From: Glandiceps talaboti
Lineage: Eukaryota > Hemichordata > Enteropneusta > Spengelidae
DNA: 55,000 nt
Direction: 5' to 3'
NCBI RefSeq assembly: GCF_964340395.1
Contig: NC_135550.1
Coordinates: 28,521,676 to 28,576,675 of the forward strand
Positions within the stretch are counted from its first letter, which is position 1; the number at the start of each line of letters is the position of its first letter. The notes under the pieces were generated by a model that worked only from the letters and a program-made list of their open reading frames with translations, ran no database searches and was not told where the DNA came from. Made by a program: the position numbers and the translations under genes. Positions 1 to 51,815 of the stretch are shown piece after piece.

Positions 1-664
1 AAACTACTACTTAGGGGGTAGAACAGAAGTCTCTCTGTTCATCTGAGAATGAAAATGGGGGTGTAACTGAAAAGATAAAACATGGCAAAAGTTACACTTG
101 ATCAGTGTATTGTTCCAAGAAATGTAGTTTGAAAGATTGTGATGAAGTGGTTGAGCTAATGTTGGTAGAGATATGATAAGCTTATTGGGACCTTCAATGT
201 AAATTCATATTTTAGTACCTAAAAAAATGCACTAGTGAGTGAACATGATAGTCACAATTTTGATAGAGGTCAAGTCTCTAGTATCACAGTATTTACTCAT
301 AGTCCTAAAATAAATATATAGACAAACAAATTGATATTTTCAATGTTAAAAGGTTGTAGATAATGACTTTTCCATTTGGCTGATTGAAAATGAACAATAT
401 TAATCTAATGGCTAGGATGTTATTTGAAACCAACAACTGCATAGTGTTGACTGTCTTTAAAATGTTTTGTGACATATTGTGAGAGACCTTGTTAATTACT
501 TTTTGTGCATGTCAGAGAATTATAGATGTCATTCTGTAAAATAAGTTTTGATGGTCAACACCCCAGGAAGATGACCCAAATCAATATGAATACCCCTGAA
601 AAACTGACGAAAAAAACCCCTGGAAAGCCCTGGATTTTTTTTTACTCTAAGTGTACAAACCCTG
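1..664 (-). mobile_element. hAT-like non-autonomous element, copy 1 (truncated by window edge)
   Basis: The right end reads tgtacaaaccctg at 652-664. Reverse-complemented, this is nearly the terminal inverted repeat of the element at 29920-31159. Going inward, both copies share ccaggg-rich sequence, a stretch matching 'gtattcatattgattt' and the block around 410-560. Positions 1-36 match the 'taccccctaagtag' part of the other copy near 30190-30215. About 370 bases (roughly 37-410) have no counterpart there, so one copy carries an insertion or the other a deletion. I see no transposase frame. It lies in the intron upstream of the first visible SOS exon. Confidence 0.6.
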
Positions 665-1028
665 GTATGCTTGTGATTGTGAGAATGTGGCCATACATAT
701 ACACAGCTTCATTTTTGGTCTGTATTGCAAAGATTGTGGAAAATGTAGTCATATGTAAAAATTTGCAACCTTTTCTATATCAGATTTGTTCTGTGTGCTG
801 ACATTGTGTCAAATGTTGCCAATGAATTTTCAACTTCACAAATTTCAAAGATTTGACTTCAGTTACAACTACTAGCAATGTGGTCATGTGTATTCTACAC
901 ATTTTTTATGATGACACATAATGGATTAAATACTCAACATTTATAACATTAGCTAAACTAAGAATTTAGTTGTTGGGTGCAGTCAAGCCAATAACAGTTG
1001 TCTTTGTTCCTCTCTCTCTCTCTTATAG

Positions 1029-16100
<15,072 letters not shown>

Positions 16101-17339
16101 CCCCCCAGCCATTGCCAATACCATGACTACAATATTGGATAGTGCAACGGAATACTGCTAAACTGAGGAACAGTGCAAAGCTTAAAAAAAATTAATCTCT
16201 ACAAATTTGCAAGGACAATGTGACTTCACTAAAAAAATAATTCCATGGTTATGTGAGATTGTGTGCTGTGACCATTTGATTGAATTCAAACTGCTAGTGG
16301 TAGTCTAAGAAGATGGAAACCTGATAATATGTGACCAATGGTGACACAGATCTATGAGAGTGAAAATAATAGATAATATATAATCAAGACACTCCTTGTA
16401 CTACAGTGACATACTGATATGGCGGAAACAAGCTGTCTTTCCAAAAGTTATTGACTCAAGGACAGTGGTAAATCTAGAGGAAAGGTGAAGTTGACACCAA
16501 AGATTGACATATAAGGTGAAAACTGATATCACCATTTGGATGCCATTCCTAAAACAGAAATAATTACAACACACATATATATGTACAATACAACTCATGG
16601 CATCCAAGAGATTCAAGTGTCCTGGCTATTCTATGTGCCTGTGCAGGACAACAAACTTCAACTGCTATGCAAGCAGATCACAAGTGTGTGATGTACAGCA
16701 TAGAGTATTCAATGGAACACATTTACTGCAGTTTTCTGATGTTGTTTGCTAGTTACAGATACCACGCTGACAAACTGACTTCACTTGAATATGTCCTTAG
16801 ACGCTTTTATTTTCACAATGTAATCATCTGATTGGGAAGATTTGTGTACTTTTCATCAGGGGCTGCCTTTTCTGGTTATAAATTTTTCTTCCTTTTTTTC
16901 CAGGCTTTAGGGGTGGGGGTGTTGGATTACTTGGTAAACAGATCAGATTTGTGTACTTTCTTCCAGTCAGTATGTACATGAACAGTTTGTAGGTGCTTCT
17001 ACATCTAGGTTATAATGCAGTAGTTTTGTAGTATTGAGAAAAGTTACCCCTAGTCTTGGCTTCTTTTGCCTACATGCTGGCAGTTCTACAGTAGATAAAA
17101 CACTCTGGTTCCTAGCAACCAGAGACTGTGATGACATTATCTGAAATGGGGATCTGAATGAGAATGTAAATTTTAAGAAAGGTAAACTTTGAATATTATA
17201 CTTCGGAATCATGTATTAAATTCTAAGAGTCCTACAGGATGTATGACAAATCTTATATGGCTTACATCAGTAGCTAGGAGATGAGAAAGGAAATGATACA
17301 AGTAAAAAAGTGAATCATGATATTTTACAAGACAGTGTA

Positions 17340-17830
17340 ATTAAGTAAAATTGAGTAAATCTGGATTAATTGTCACTGATGTTTTACACGTGTGATATGA
17401 AATGAACAAAGTATTTTAACATATAGAATTGGAAGGGTATGTGACTTATAGTAGATAGAAATCATATATAGAATTGGATACATAAAGATTGTTTGTGGAC
17501 ATATGGAGTATCATAATGATATTGTAAATTGCTAGAGATACCAATCAAGTACCAAGTGTATTGATAAAAACTGGATTGACACTCGTGATGTGAAATGAAC
17601 AAAGCATTTAATATATAGAATTGGAAAGGTATATGGATATGTAACATTGAATTGTAAAAAATGTTTGTATAAACATATGGCGTAATGTAATGAATGAATG
17701 ATGATATTGTGAACAGAAGTATATGAAATATGTAAATTGATATCAACTGGATTACTTCTCACCTGATGTTTTTGACACTGTTGTGATTTGAAACAAACTC
17801 AGAATGAAGCTAGGGTTAACTTTCAAGTGG
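17340..17830. repeat. Diverged tandem repeat (about 180-210 bp unit) in the SOS 3' UTR
   Basis: Three diverged copies start near 17361, 17570 and 17747. They share ctggatt, a 'gatgtgaaatgaacaaag' type block and, in the first two, 'atatagaattgga..ggtat' followed by 'catatgg.gta'. Spacing is uneven (about 209 then 177). Confidence 0.6.
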
Positions 17831-19312
17831 CCATTTGTATGATAAATGGGTATTCAATTTATAACTTTTAATCCCATGTTTCCATCTTGAAAAACCAATG
17901 CAAAAAAGATCTATCAAGCTCATGTTTGTACATCAATAAATTGCAAAAAGCCAAAAAGTGTATTATTATTAAACGTACAATAACAACTATTTTACACTTG
18001 TTTATATTTTCCAATTTCAGTTGAGTTACAAACAAGGAATTGGTATATGGTATTTCACATTTTCAAGCAGAAAAACAGTTGTTTTATAAATCCAAACTGA
18101 ATATCTAATTTTCATCCATGTGGCCACTTCAATAGACAATGGGAGAGGTGTATGGAAATTTTGAATTTGATGTGTAATATTTGTGAATTGGGATAAACAA
18201 AGAGAATGTGTATAGATTACAGGGACTACTTCACTTTGATTTCTATCACATATTTTGTACTTAGGAATAAATGAATGAATGAATGGCAAGTCTTAGTAAC
18301 ATAGTTTAATATCTGTTCATATACATATGTGTAGAATAGTGACATTAGGATGTGGTCATTGAATACTAGGTACATGACGTAGAGCCAACATAACGTAAGA
18401 TCAACTCTCATAATGTGTGGAGGACCATCATTTTATTTATTTACTTTCCCATCTACGACAGAATTGACTCATTTTGTTTTTTGCAGTCTTGTATCTGCTT
18501 AAACCATCTTGGAGGTATTCTATGATGAAACACCTTGGCTAAAGCAAATATTTTTCCTGGTTCGTTTGATAAGAGGCAATCAATGATAGCTATTTTAAAA
18601 ATACATGATAATGCTCAGACTATAGATTTAAAAGAACTTGCACAAGAAACTTTAGAAGGATGTAAAATCATGGTGTCTTCTGTTTGTCTCACATAGAAAC
18701 TACCAAAAAATTTAGAGAAAAGTGTTTTCCAAATCATGATGCTGTGAGTGACATAGAGAAGGACACACATGCAAAATTTGGTGTAGTCAATATAAAAGAG
18801 ATGAGAGGGTATGGGAGAGGGCATGTGGCTTAAAAGAGAGACTACTCTGCCTTTCAATTTTGTCACAGTAGAGAAAGAGTTAGTAGTAACTCATTGATAT
18901 TTTCATTTTAATGGACAACTTGCTGTAATTTACCAATTGGTTGAACATGCCCGTTATACAGCACAGCGGAATGGCTCATTAGTGAATAAACAGTCGTAGA
19001 TGAAATAGCTGGCATTTGCTGGCCAATCAGGATGTGTTTTGTATTTGCTCAACTAGAAAGACATTCTTTCAAAATGGAGGCCATAAAGGTCAAAGTTCAA
19101 CTTGAGAATTCCAGTCCAACTGGAGTGTAGTGTAAGTCTAGATATCTAGTTTATTATCAGATTGTGTGTGAATCAGTGTAGCTAATATAAGAAGTCAAAC
19201 ATAATGTTTTTATGTAACAAATGTTGGATTTTTATTTTGTATAAAGTTCTCCTATTGTAATATGAAGCTGTCATCATCCATCTTTTTGTTAGAATGCTCT
19301 GAGAAAACTGAC

Positions 19313-19318
19313 AATAAA
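19313..19318 (+). terminator. Candidate SOS polyadenylation signal
   Basis: AATAAA in aactgacaataaactg, followed by a T-rich stretch (ttttttttta near 19358-19368). It is the last such hexamer on this strand before the 3' end of the convergent gene. Confidence 0.5.
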
Positions 19319-19838
19319 CTGATTACTAAATGATTATGTTGTGTACTATGAATTACTTTTTTTTTTACAATCATCAGTGTCAATTACTATATGTATGGTC
19401 ATGCGAGTGACTACTTGTCATTGGTGGCGCACTTCTATGTATATTGTCATGACTGTTCACCAAAGACCATTTCTTGCATCTATTCACAATTATTTGGCTT
19501 TCTTAGTATGACAACAAACAAAATACTTATGAATGTTGATTTTATTTGGTATTATGCAATGTATACATCCATTTGTATTCCATAATCACACATATGCTCT
19601 CTACTCTTACTTGTACATACTGCTAACACACTCTGAATGAGACAAGTGTCTGAGAATCTCAACAAGACACGCATAAACAAAAACTTATTTGTGCATGTGG
19701 TATATTACATAACTTGGTGATAGCAGTGGCACTTTGACTGTCAAGATCTTATTACCATGTAACTCTAACAAAATGTGCATTGGAAGATCACGAGTCTATC
19801 AAATTAATATGCCACATTGTATGTCTTCCCCAGACAGT

Positions 19839-19971
19839 TGCGCCCTCATTGATCACATAGAGCTAACCATTTGTTGATGGGTTACTGTGAAACTTAGTGT
19901 TATCGCGAAGCCTGCAGGATTTGCATTAACACGTCAACGATGGTTTGCCCTATGTGATCAATGAGGGCGCA
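19839..19971. mobile_element. 133-bp MITE with 22-bp perfect terminal inverted repeats
   Basis: The left end tgcgccctcattgatcacatag (19839-19860) is the exact reverse complement of 19950-19971. The similarity continues imperfectly inward (gctaacca against ggcaaacca). A cagt at 19835-19838 is repeated at 19972-19975 and may be a 4-bp target-site duplication. The interior has no ORF. Confidence 0.85.
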
Positions 19972-19975
19972 CAGT

Positions 19976-20310
19976 ACAAGGATATTCGAGTACAATTAAT
20001 GCAGTAGATATCAGTACGTACAAAACAACCCTTTCAGCGATGCGAAGCTCCAAGGACTGTAAGAGAGTCTACTCCCTATGTGAGTGGTGTAATTACATCA
20101 ATGTCCATTGAAACATGTCATCTTGTCAATATTTGCTGTAGTTTGTGTGTCCATCAATAGCTTTTCAACAGTATATTTGCCATTGTAATAATCTGGACAC
20201 AAGCACAAGTTCTGTGTCAAGGGTTTTAGAATTTATCAAATCCCATGACAGAAGTTGAGAGACGGGTATTGTAAGAAATAAAGGCATACACCATTTCAAA
20301 CATTGAAGGT
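19976..20310. other. Short gap between convergent genes
   Basis: Between the MITE and the NEMF 3' end I see no ORF, RNA gene or repeat. Confidence 0.5.
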
Positions 20311-20315
20311 CATAA

Positions 20316-20321
20316 TTTATT
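20316..20321 (-). terminator. Candidate NEMF polyadenylation signal
   Basis: AATAAA on the minus strand (tttatt on the plus strand), about 50 bases past the NEMF stop codon at 20371-20373. This implies a very short 3' UTR. Confidence 0.6.
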
Positions 20322-20370
20322 ATTAGCATTGTAAATATATCAAAATTTGATAAAATTCTGTTTGATGAGG

Positions 20371-44812
<24,442 letters not shown>

Positions 44813-44905
44813 TTTACTACTACATATAGAGTTTAAAAGGGCTTAAAAGAGTTTAAACGGACAGAACTTTGAAACGTATCATTTGAATGACACGTTTGAC
44901 CTTAA

Positions 44906-44913
44906 CCGGAAGT
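44906..44913 (+). promoter_or_regulatory. ETS-type site upstream of NEMF
   Basis: ccggaagt, about 95 bases upstream of the NEMF ATG. This is the core bound by ETS/GABP factors at housekeeping promoters. The transcription start itself is not visible. Confidence 0.35.
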
Positions 44914-44995
44914 ACGATGTTGACGACCTCAGTGTTGATACCATAGTGCATTGTGGTCCTGCAGGACTTACATGTACCACAGTACCAATACCATA

Positions 44996-45219
44996 CACAG
45001 ACACTTGTTTCCCAAAATAGGTTCAGAACGCTGTTTCATAATATAAAAAATATCGATATTATTGACATATTTGGTGAATATTATATGAAAGGGGTAAAAT
45101 AATACGGGTTTCTAGGATATCATTTTTCATATTATATATAATCGGCAAAATATGTAAATATTTCGATATTTTATTATATTCTGAAAATTGAAACATATCT
45201 CGGGAAACAAGTGTCTGTG
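44996..45219. mobile_element. 224-bp palindromic MITE with TA flanks
   Basis: The ends cacagacacttgtttccc (44996) and gggaaacaagtgtctgtg (ending 45219) are perfect 18-bp inverted repeats, each flanked by TA. This suggests a Tc1/mariner-type target duplication. Most of the interior is also an imperfect AT-rich palindrome, so the whole element could fold into one hairpin. Confidence 0.88.
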
Positions 45220-45763
45220 TACTAGTAGTACGCTTACAATGTATAGACGAGGAAAAAACTGTAGTTAAAAAAACGAAGCAAAGTTATAATTTCAATTTTA
45301 AACTTACATCTATGTAAATTTGAGAATGACACGACTCTTTGTCCGTAGGCCTAAAGTAACATGAGTTTAAAAGGTGTTTTCTTGCGTCTGTGTCTTATGA
45401 TATCTGATAGCAAAGTCTTGTAGAAACCTGTATCCAAGCGACCGTTGCTACCTCATTGATACAGGCAGAGCTAGGAGTTATGATTTTCCTACTGCTAGCA
45501 CTGTCGACTTGTCCATTCCGATTATAAATTCATTAAAGTAATGGTGTGCAGTGGTGTTGAAAAAAATATTCAATTGCCTACAATTCCAATTAATTGAATG
45601 TATCTTCTTCAGTGAATAATAATAATCTAATTGAAAAATTATTTATATTATCATAATATAATCAGGCGCTATGACAACTGTGCGTATTAGGTCAGAGTTG
45701 ATGTTATACTCTAAACCAATTCATAGGAATATAACTATTGTATAAGCTTTGTCTGCGCCAACA

Positions 45764-45910
45764 ATGTTATTGTGGTGTCTGAAATTAACTTTTATTTTCA
45801 TTCATTTTATTTGTATTGAAACATTGACTTTGGGGAAAGACAGCCCAATAGAGTATCATCACAACTCTGTTACCTGGCTTGGTTTTACTGAAGGATTTGC
45901 TGTATTGTTA
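45764..45910 (+). CDS. Speculative first exon with a signal-peptide-like start
   Basis: ATG at 45764 opens MLLWCLKLTFIFIHFICIE, a plausible signal peptide, followed by LTLGKDSPIEYHHNSVTWLG. A good donor (gtaagc at 45911) occurs in phase 0 after 49 codons. I find no convincing downstream exon and recognise no family. It may be chance. Confidence 0.12.
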
Positions 45911-46176
45911 GTAAGCAAGATTACCACAAATCATTTGACAAAATTTACTTCTTCCACTACTAGTATAGCAATGCAGTCAATATGTATATAGTCCTGTATC
46001 TTGTCACTTGGTACCTTTCATTCATCTCATTTTGTCATTGTAGATAATACACGAAGGTTAACGGGGGGGGGCTTCAAATTGCAAAGATTACCTTAATTCC
46101 ACAAATGCCACAACTTGGCATATACTCAACTTGAATGTCAATGTAATTGTAATATGGTAATTCTAGTGATGATTAT

Positions 46177-46184
46177 AATGATGA

Positions 46185-46218
<34 letters not shown>

Positions 46219-46251
46219 GGTGGTGGTGGTGGTGGTGGTGGTGGTGGTGGT
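46177..46251. repeat. (GAT)n(GGT)n compound microsatellite
   Basis: About nine GAT units pass directly into about 16 GGT units. Intergenic. Confidence 0.95.
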
Positions 46252-46909
46252 TAGTATGGGAATATGAATTATTTCCATTACTTGTCGGAGATGGTGTTGA
46301 ATTCAAAATGCTGATTGAAGTAATACTTTGAAAACAGTAAAAGTAATATTATATCAACACTTTCTTTTTAATCCAGGACTAAGTAATATCTTAACTCCAT
46401 TGGCAAATTTCAGGAGAGTTGTGAATCATTCTCCGCAATTCCATAAAAAAATAACATTAGAGTAGCGTAATCAGTTAGGAAAATAAAGAATCAACATCAC
46501 TGTCGATACATGTTCAGACTTTGCAATTATGAAATGCCAATTCAACACAAAGGCTTGTTACAGCACGGAAAACCTTCGTCATAACTATATCATGTAACAC
46601 AGTTATCATGGTAACACCGATCCTTAAAAACACTCAATATCGTTATATCTAAAAATGCCAGTTATTGGAATGATTACATTATCTATGAGACTATCTTATA
46701 AACAAATGCAATCATTAATTACCAATTTGTATCTGATAAAAGATTAACATCTTCAATTTTCTTTTGGAGTAAACTAATACTAGTAATAGTCTCAAATGTA
46801 TTTTTGACGATGTTTGGGGCAATGTTTATTAATCTGGTAAGTGTAACTATGCTGGGAATGACACTGAACTGACATGTATAACACAACTCTGCATTTTCTT
46901 GTTGTCCCG

Positions 46910-47422
46910 TCAGCTATTTTTCTTATTATTATTTCCTCTGCTTATCGTACATTCATCGTCGTAAACCACAGCCTCTTTTTTCGGCACCGTCCAAGACGTC
47001 TCGTCGTTATTTCGCAGTGTCGCGGAAGAAATAACAGCTCTGGTTTGCGAGAATGCGAACATTTTGTTTTGTAGTTATTTACCAGAAGCTCAGCTTATAA
47101 ATTAATTTTACAGTTTGATATGTTTGTAGGGACATTCGGGATCACATAGTAATTTCCTGTTGCTCAGCTGTCATGAGATGCATTCATAAACTCACAATGT
47201 TTTATGTTTAACGTCTGTTCTTTGTCGTGATTCTTCATTTTCTTCATCGTTAACGTTTCTTGAGTTCTTGAGGGGTTGTTTTAAAACATGACGTAATTTT
47301 TCGTACCTCGCCGTGACAACGAGAAACTTTTTGTTAAATAAATAATTATGTTTAATATCGCTGATATCAAGTTCAGACCAATTCTTTCGTCGAGTTATAC
47401 GACTTTGAATGGTAGGTACCAT
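46910..47422 (-). CDS. Candidate two-exon gene, unknown product
   Basis: Exon a 47196-47422 starts with ATG (MVPTIQSRITRRKNWSELD) and ends at a strong donor, gtgagt, in phase 2. Exon b 46910-47039 follows an AG at 47040-47041 in the matching phase and ends with TGA. The product would be 118 residues, hydrophilic, basic at first (FLVVTARYEKLRHVLK) then acidic (NDEENEES). An AATAAA on this strand at 46825-46830 lies 80 bases past the stop. GC and CpG content is higher than around it. The acceptor has a poor pyrimidine tract, and I recognise no family. Confidence 0.22.
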
Positions 47423-48654
47423 TATCGTAAGAGATTTCAGTAGGAGATTAAATGAATGGTTGCAGGGTATATTCTACTTGTGTTCCTAAAGACGGGGTAA
47501 TCTTCTATAATCCTTAAGTCAAAACAATTGTACATGGACTCTGGTAACCTTTATAAGGAGAATGCTAAATTCCGTGTGTAAGTATTTCAACCAATTGTCT
47601 ACCCTTTGAATACAGTATATGTTAAACTTTTTATTCCCGTAATAAAGACATGTAAATATTTTTCCGATCATCCTGGTCTCCAAATCGTTATTTTTGTCTT
47701 TTCTTCCTCATCTGTGTCTTAGCGAATATATTTTGAATAATGACAGCATATGAAACTGGAATTTAAGGTGATTAGCAACCCCCGGTAGCAACCACTCCTT
47801 CGACGTAATCTCTCCCGTGTAGGGTTTTGGCAAATTGCTAACAAACTAACTGTATGAAATAGAGACCCCATCTAGTGGAAATTAGACTTTACATGGCGTA
47901 CAGATATTTGCCATGGGAGGTAATTATTTCATAAGAACGATGGAAGGTCGATGAAAGGTCGGAGTACTATAACAGTAAGCAAAGGTATGAGCCGATGTTG
48001 ATGATGGATGACTAATTCTTCAAAGAAATTGGGTGTGGCATTATGTGCAGTAGATTTCAAGATCTTAATTATTTTTATTATTTTTATGATCATTAACTTT
48101 AACGCTCTGAATATACAACGTGGTTCTCCTGAAAATATACATGCACAACCTTTTCTCGAAATGTAGACTCTTTGTGACACATGAGTGTCTTGAAATAATT
48201 GCTTTTGAATCAGCAGCTCTGGGTGCATAGAAATTGCATGTGTCGTGATTCGGCCACTTGTTATAAAACAAACTACTGAGGTTTACGTTTGAGTCAAGAG
48301 TTTGATTTTAGGATTTCGCATTACCGACGCATTCTTAACCTTGTTGTTGACATATATTGAGCCATCCATGTCCACAATATTACATATAATTAACAGGATA
48401 TACGTGTATCTGTCACTGAATCTAGTCATCTTGCGGCAATCGTCTGATAGGATGATCATTAGTGGTCTGAGCCTATACGAGATGGTCATAAACCACAACC
48501 TCTTTTACGACACAAAGAATCGTGTTTTTTTTAAAGTTACACCAAAATAATAGTGATGGTTATTACATCGCCCCATCACAACTTATTCAATCAGAACCAG
48601 ATAAAAACTGAACGTTTGTCGCAAAGTTTCAATTCTTGTTGACAGGGTAGCGAA

Positions 48655-49201
48655 TTAGTATTCCTCTACAAATTTTTGTTACTAAATGAGTTTTTCACTA
48701 GCTAGTAGGTAAACACAAGTTAGTCCACAAACTCACGTGTTGATGTCGCTAATTGTCATTTAATTTCAAAAGCCATTCCTTCTCCTTGTCTGCTGATATA
48801 TGTAAAACAAAATAAGCCATGAGATTATGAGTTCAGAAGAAGGAAGATATAACAAAAACAAAACCATTGATTAGGTGGGTCAGGTCTAAAAACTATAATT
48901 GTGATATGTTTGAGAATTGACAAACAAATTGCATAAAATGTCGCTGCCGTCTGACCCACTCAAGTTAAATTCACAAAAGTATAAGTAAGAAGAGCTAAGA
49001 ATTGTCGAGCAACAGCGTAAGTGGTTAGACATTATGACCAGAACAAAGGGACCATTTGCAGGGTAAAAATGATGACTCGGCACATTTCGGCACACATAAG
49101 TTTGGAAATATAAATCTTGTCCAAAATCTAATCAGCTCTTGCGGTAGCTGAAACGAGGGTGTGTACAAAATTTAGCCGAGTTGTTTTTATTAGTTATCGT
49201 G

Positions 49202-49275
<74 letters not shown>

Positions 49276-49348
49276 GAGACAGACAGACAGAGAGACAGAC
49301 AGAGAGACAGAGAGACAGACAGACAGGCAGGCAGGCAGGCAGACAGTC

Positions 49349-49389
<41 letters not shown>

Positions 49390-49390
49390 G
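48655..49390 (+). mobile_element. Retroposon-like repeat, copy B, ending in (GA)n(GACA)n
   Basis: Same family and orientation as 41345-42167, with the identical 28-base block at 49114-49141. The 3' end (gagttgtttttattagttatcgtgtatacacc) passes into (GA)n at 49210-49253 and then GACA/GGCA repeats up to 49390. Confidence 0.75.
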
Positions 49391-50783
49391 TCCAGCGCAT
49401 TACCTCTCCTAACGAGAGGTACAAATGATATGCTGGTGAGTACCAAAACAGTTAGAGAGCACTAACCAAGACGATTAAAATAATAATTTAATCTCCATAT
49501 TGTAAAACGCGATAATCCTTTCAATGAGGAGTTATTAATGCAATTAGTCTGTGGTGTAAAGCAAAGCAGTATATGTACAAAGATAATGTACATGTGTAAT
49601 TATACATCAATATACGGGTTCTCTTGAAGTTTTATGGAGTTCATCATATTTTCTCTTTAAATATGAGAAACAATTATTTTGTAAGAGCAAGTCTTGGTTA
49701 TGGTATGTGTTGGCGTATATGTCAATGACTAACGAAGATACTGTCTGTAGACCCCATCAATTAAATATCACAACCTGCTATATTGTTGTTTGACAATGTT
49801 AAAGATAAGATAGATTTTATGTTTCACAACTAAAATATGACTGTAAAGTATAATGCTAACACAAAACAGACAAAATATAACTCAAAGATAAAAACAACAC
49901 TTCATTTGCATGTGATACTAAAATAGTACAATACACATTTTCAAAAGTATAGATAATTTATACTGCCCACAGAAAAGAAAAAAAAATACAAGTTGGAAGC
50001 AGTTGACAACCATAGTACTGTTCCATCTCAGTTAGTCGTGTAGTATATTCTGATTTCTCGGTATGTTTTGAATATATCCATATTTGATTCCTCTAGTCAT
50101 TCTGTTCCCGTTGCTCTTGTGTGCAGTGTTTATCTGTGGTTTTGCAAGGAGTAACGTATGGCACCACAAGTAAGAACGGGACGATTTTGTTCCAGTTGTT
50201 TAAAAACATTTTGCGAAACCATGGTTATCATGACTAAAGTCTTCATTCGCCCAACTTTGCAAAGTTGGAAAATTGATAAAATAAAGAAATGGTATTTGAT
50301 GAGAAGTCATATAATTAATGTGTGTCCATTTGATTTAGCACTTTTATAATGAGTTATCCAAAACTCTGTGGATAGCGGATTATCAAAAAATCTAACGTAA
50401 GCTGTTAATACTTGCTTATTTAGAATGATTGCCATGATGGAAAGCAATGTGGAACTCTGCAATACACAGAGATGTTGATTGACTTGAACAAAGAGTCATA
50501 TCGTATCCCATGATGATGATGATGATGACCATGATGTATATTGACAATAGATTTGCTGAACCAAAATCCATCACAAGTTATACGGTGACACATCATAACG
50601 ATTGAAGTTTAATAGGACAGACCTTTGAAATCTGTACTATCGATTGATTGAGCGTTTGAAAATGCCAAGTATACTGTTCTAAGTTCTTCTAAATCGTCAG
50701 TGTAATGCTGTTCATAAAATATTCCTCATTGGTTCTTCACAAAGTAATCGAGAGAATGCACAAGTCCTTCATATGAACCATAT
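49391..50783. other. Intergenic, nothing recognised
   Basis: AT-rich sequence with no ORF, RNA gene or repeat that I can support, apart from a short (GAT)n near 50512-50527. It includes the 3' flank of the GPCR. Confidence 0.5.
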
Positions 50784-51815
50784 CTACGGGAAAGTAGCAG
50801 TAAGTACGTTTCTAGTGGAGTATGTACGGGTGGTGGACGTCATATATCTACTGTTATTACGAGGGGGTCGCTTTCGTTTAAAAAACGCGAGTTTGAAAGC
50901 TTGCCTGTAAGTTGAACTGAAAATATTATATATGAACGGGTTCATGGATGAACTTACTTCTACAAAATAGGTACTAATGTTTGCAAGGCAGATGACATTA
51001 TGTGTCAGATCTAAGCTGTCAGGAATATCAAGTGAAATAATCAACATGATGGTCTGCAGTACTGATGGCAGCAAACATATGAAATTCACTGCAGATGTAA
51101 CGATGCATACCCTTATGATTTGTCTTTCTCTTGTTCGAGCCAACGGCGAACGGTTTGAGTGTCTGGCAGCTATGATGATCAGGTTATACATAATAAAAAT
51201 TACAGCCATCAAAGAGAATACGGTAAAGAGATATATCACCCTTCCAAACAATGGTCTTGAATCAGCTAAGGATAGACAGTGAATCAATGATTCACATGAT
51301 ATAATGGTAGATATTGACCAGATTAGGCATATGATGAAAGCTATAAAACATCGCTTATGGATCACACTGTTCCTGTAAATTACCGGTCTACATATTGCGA
51401 GATACCGTTCAATGCTCACCATAACCACTGTTAATATAGATACATACTGTAATAGTCGGGAAAAGAACATCATACAACAATATTCGGAAATGTTAAATGC
51501 ATCAAACCCTTCGCAATAGTACTTAATCCACGAGGCACAATGTAAAACCAAATGAAACAGGTCGGCCACAGCAAGATTCGATAGGTATGCATTAAGAGCT
51601 GTTCTCATAGTTGTGACTTGGCCAATTACGTACATGAACGTCAAATTTGCGATTATCCCGATTACCGAAATTGTCATACCAACAGCGTACTGGATTTCTG
51701 GATCAAAAATACATATTCCATACGATCCATTTTGATGGAAGCGTTCTCCAGAATTGTTTCGTACATACCAAACAGAACTTGAAATCGACGAAGTTGATAC
51801 GTTGAAATGATCCAT
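50784..51815 (-). CDS. Class A (rhodopsin-like) G-protein-coupled receptor, intronless
   Basis: 343 residues from the ATG at 51815. The frame stays open 16 codons further upstream, but those include no ATG. The N-terminus has sequons NVS, NNS and NGS. Seven membrane segments fit, with class A marks: N57 in TM1 (GIIANLT), LAVAD with D85 in TM2, C113/C114 before TM3, ERY (136-138) for DRY, W166 in TM4, Y210 in TM5, P250 in TM6 (FICLLP; the usual CWxP tryptophan is absent) and NPFIY (292-296) in TM7. The tail is basic and rich in Ser/Thr. It looks like a peptide-receptor type, but I cannot assign a ligand. A single exon is common in lineage-expanded invertebrate receptor families. Confidence 0.93.
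   Translation of the reverse strand: MDHFNVSTSSISSSVWYVRNNSGERFHQNGSYGICIFDPEIQYAVGMTISVIGIIANLTFMYVIGQVTTMRTALNAYLSNLAVADLFHLVLHCASWIKYYCEGFDAFNISEYCCMMFFSRLLQYVSILTVVMVSIERYLAICRPVIYRNSVIHKRCFIAFIICLIWSISTIISCESLIHCLSLADSRPLFGRVIYLFTVFSLMAVIFIMYNLIIIAARHSNRSPLARTRERQIIRVCIVTSAVNFICLLPSVLQTIMLIISLDIPDSLDLTHNVICLANISTYFVEVSSSMNPFIYNIFSSTYRQAFKLAFFKRKRPPRNNSRYMTSTTRTYSTRNVLTATFP

Larger units (their letters stand above)
16101..19340 (+). other. SOS 3' untranslated region (inferred)
   Basis: No coding sequence follows the SOS stop until the convergent NEMF gene. The first well placed AATAAA with nothing else downstream is at 19313. Earlier AATAAA hexamers (for example near 17936 and 18986) could give shorter 3' UTRs. 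The exact end cannot be told from sequence alone. Confidence 0.45.

Noticed and set aside
46602-46615. gttatcatggtaac as a second X-box
   Set aside because: It fits only the looser consensus, which is expected once or twice by chance in 55 kb, and lies upstream of no supported gene.
49132-49446. ORFs made of RE/DR or LS/VC repeats
   Set aside because: They are translations of (GA)n and (GACA)n microsatellites; the same holds for those at 53071-53334 and 54495-54701.
50977-51282. 101-codon plus-strand ORF
   Set aside because: It is the antisense shadow of the GPCR.
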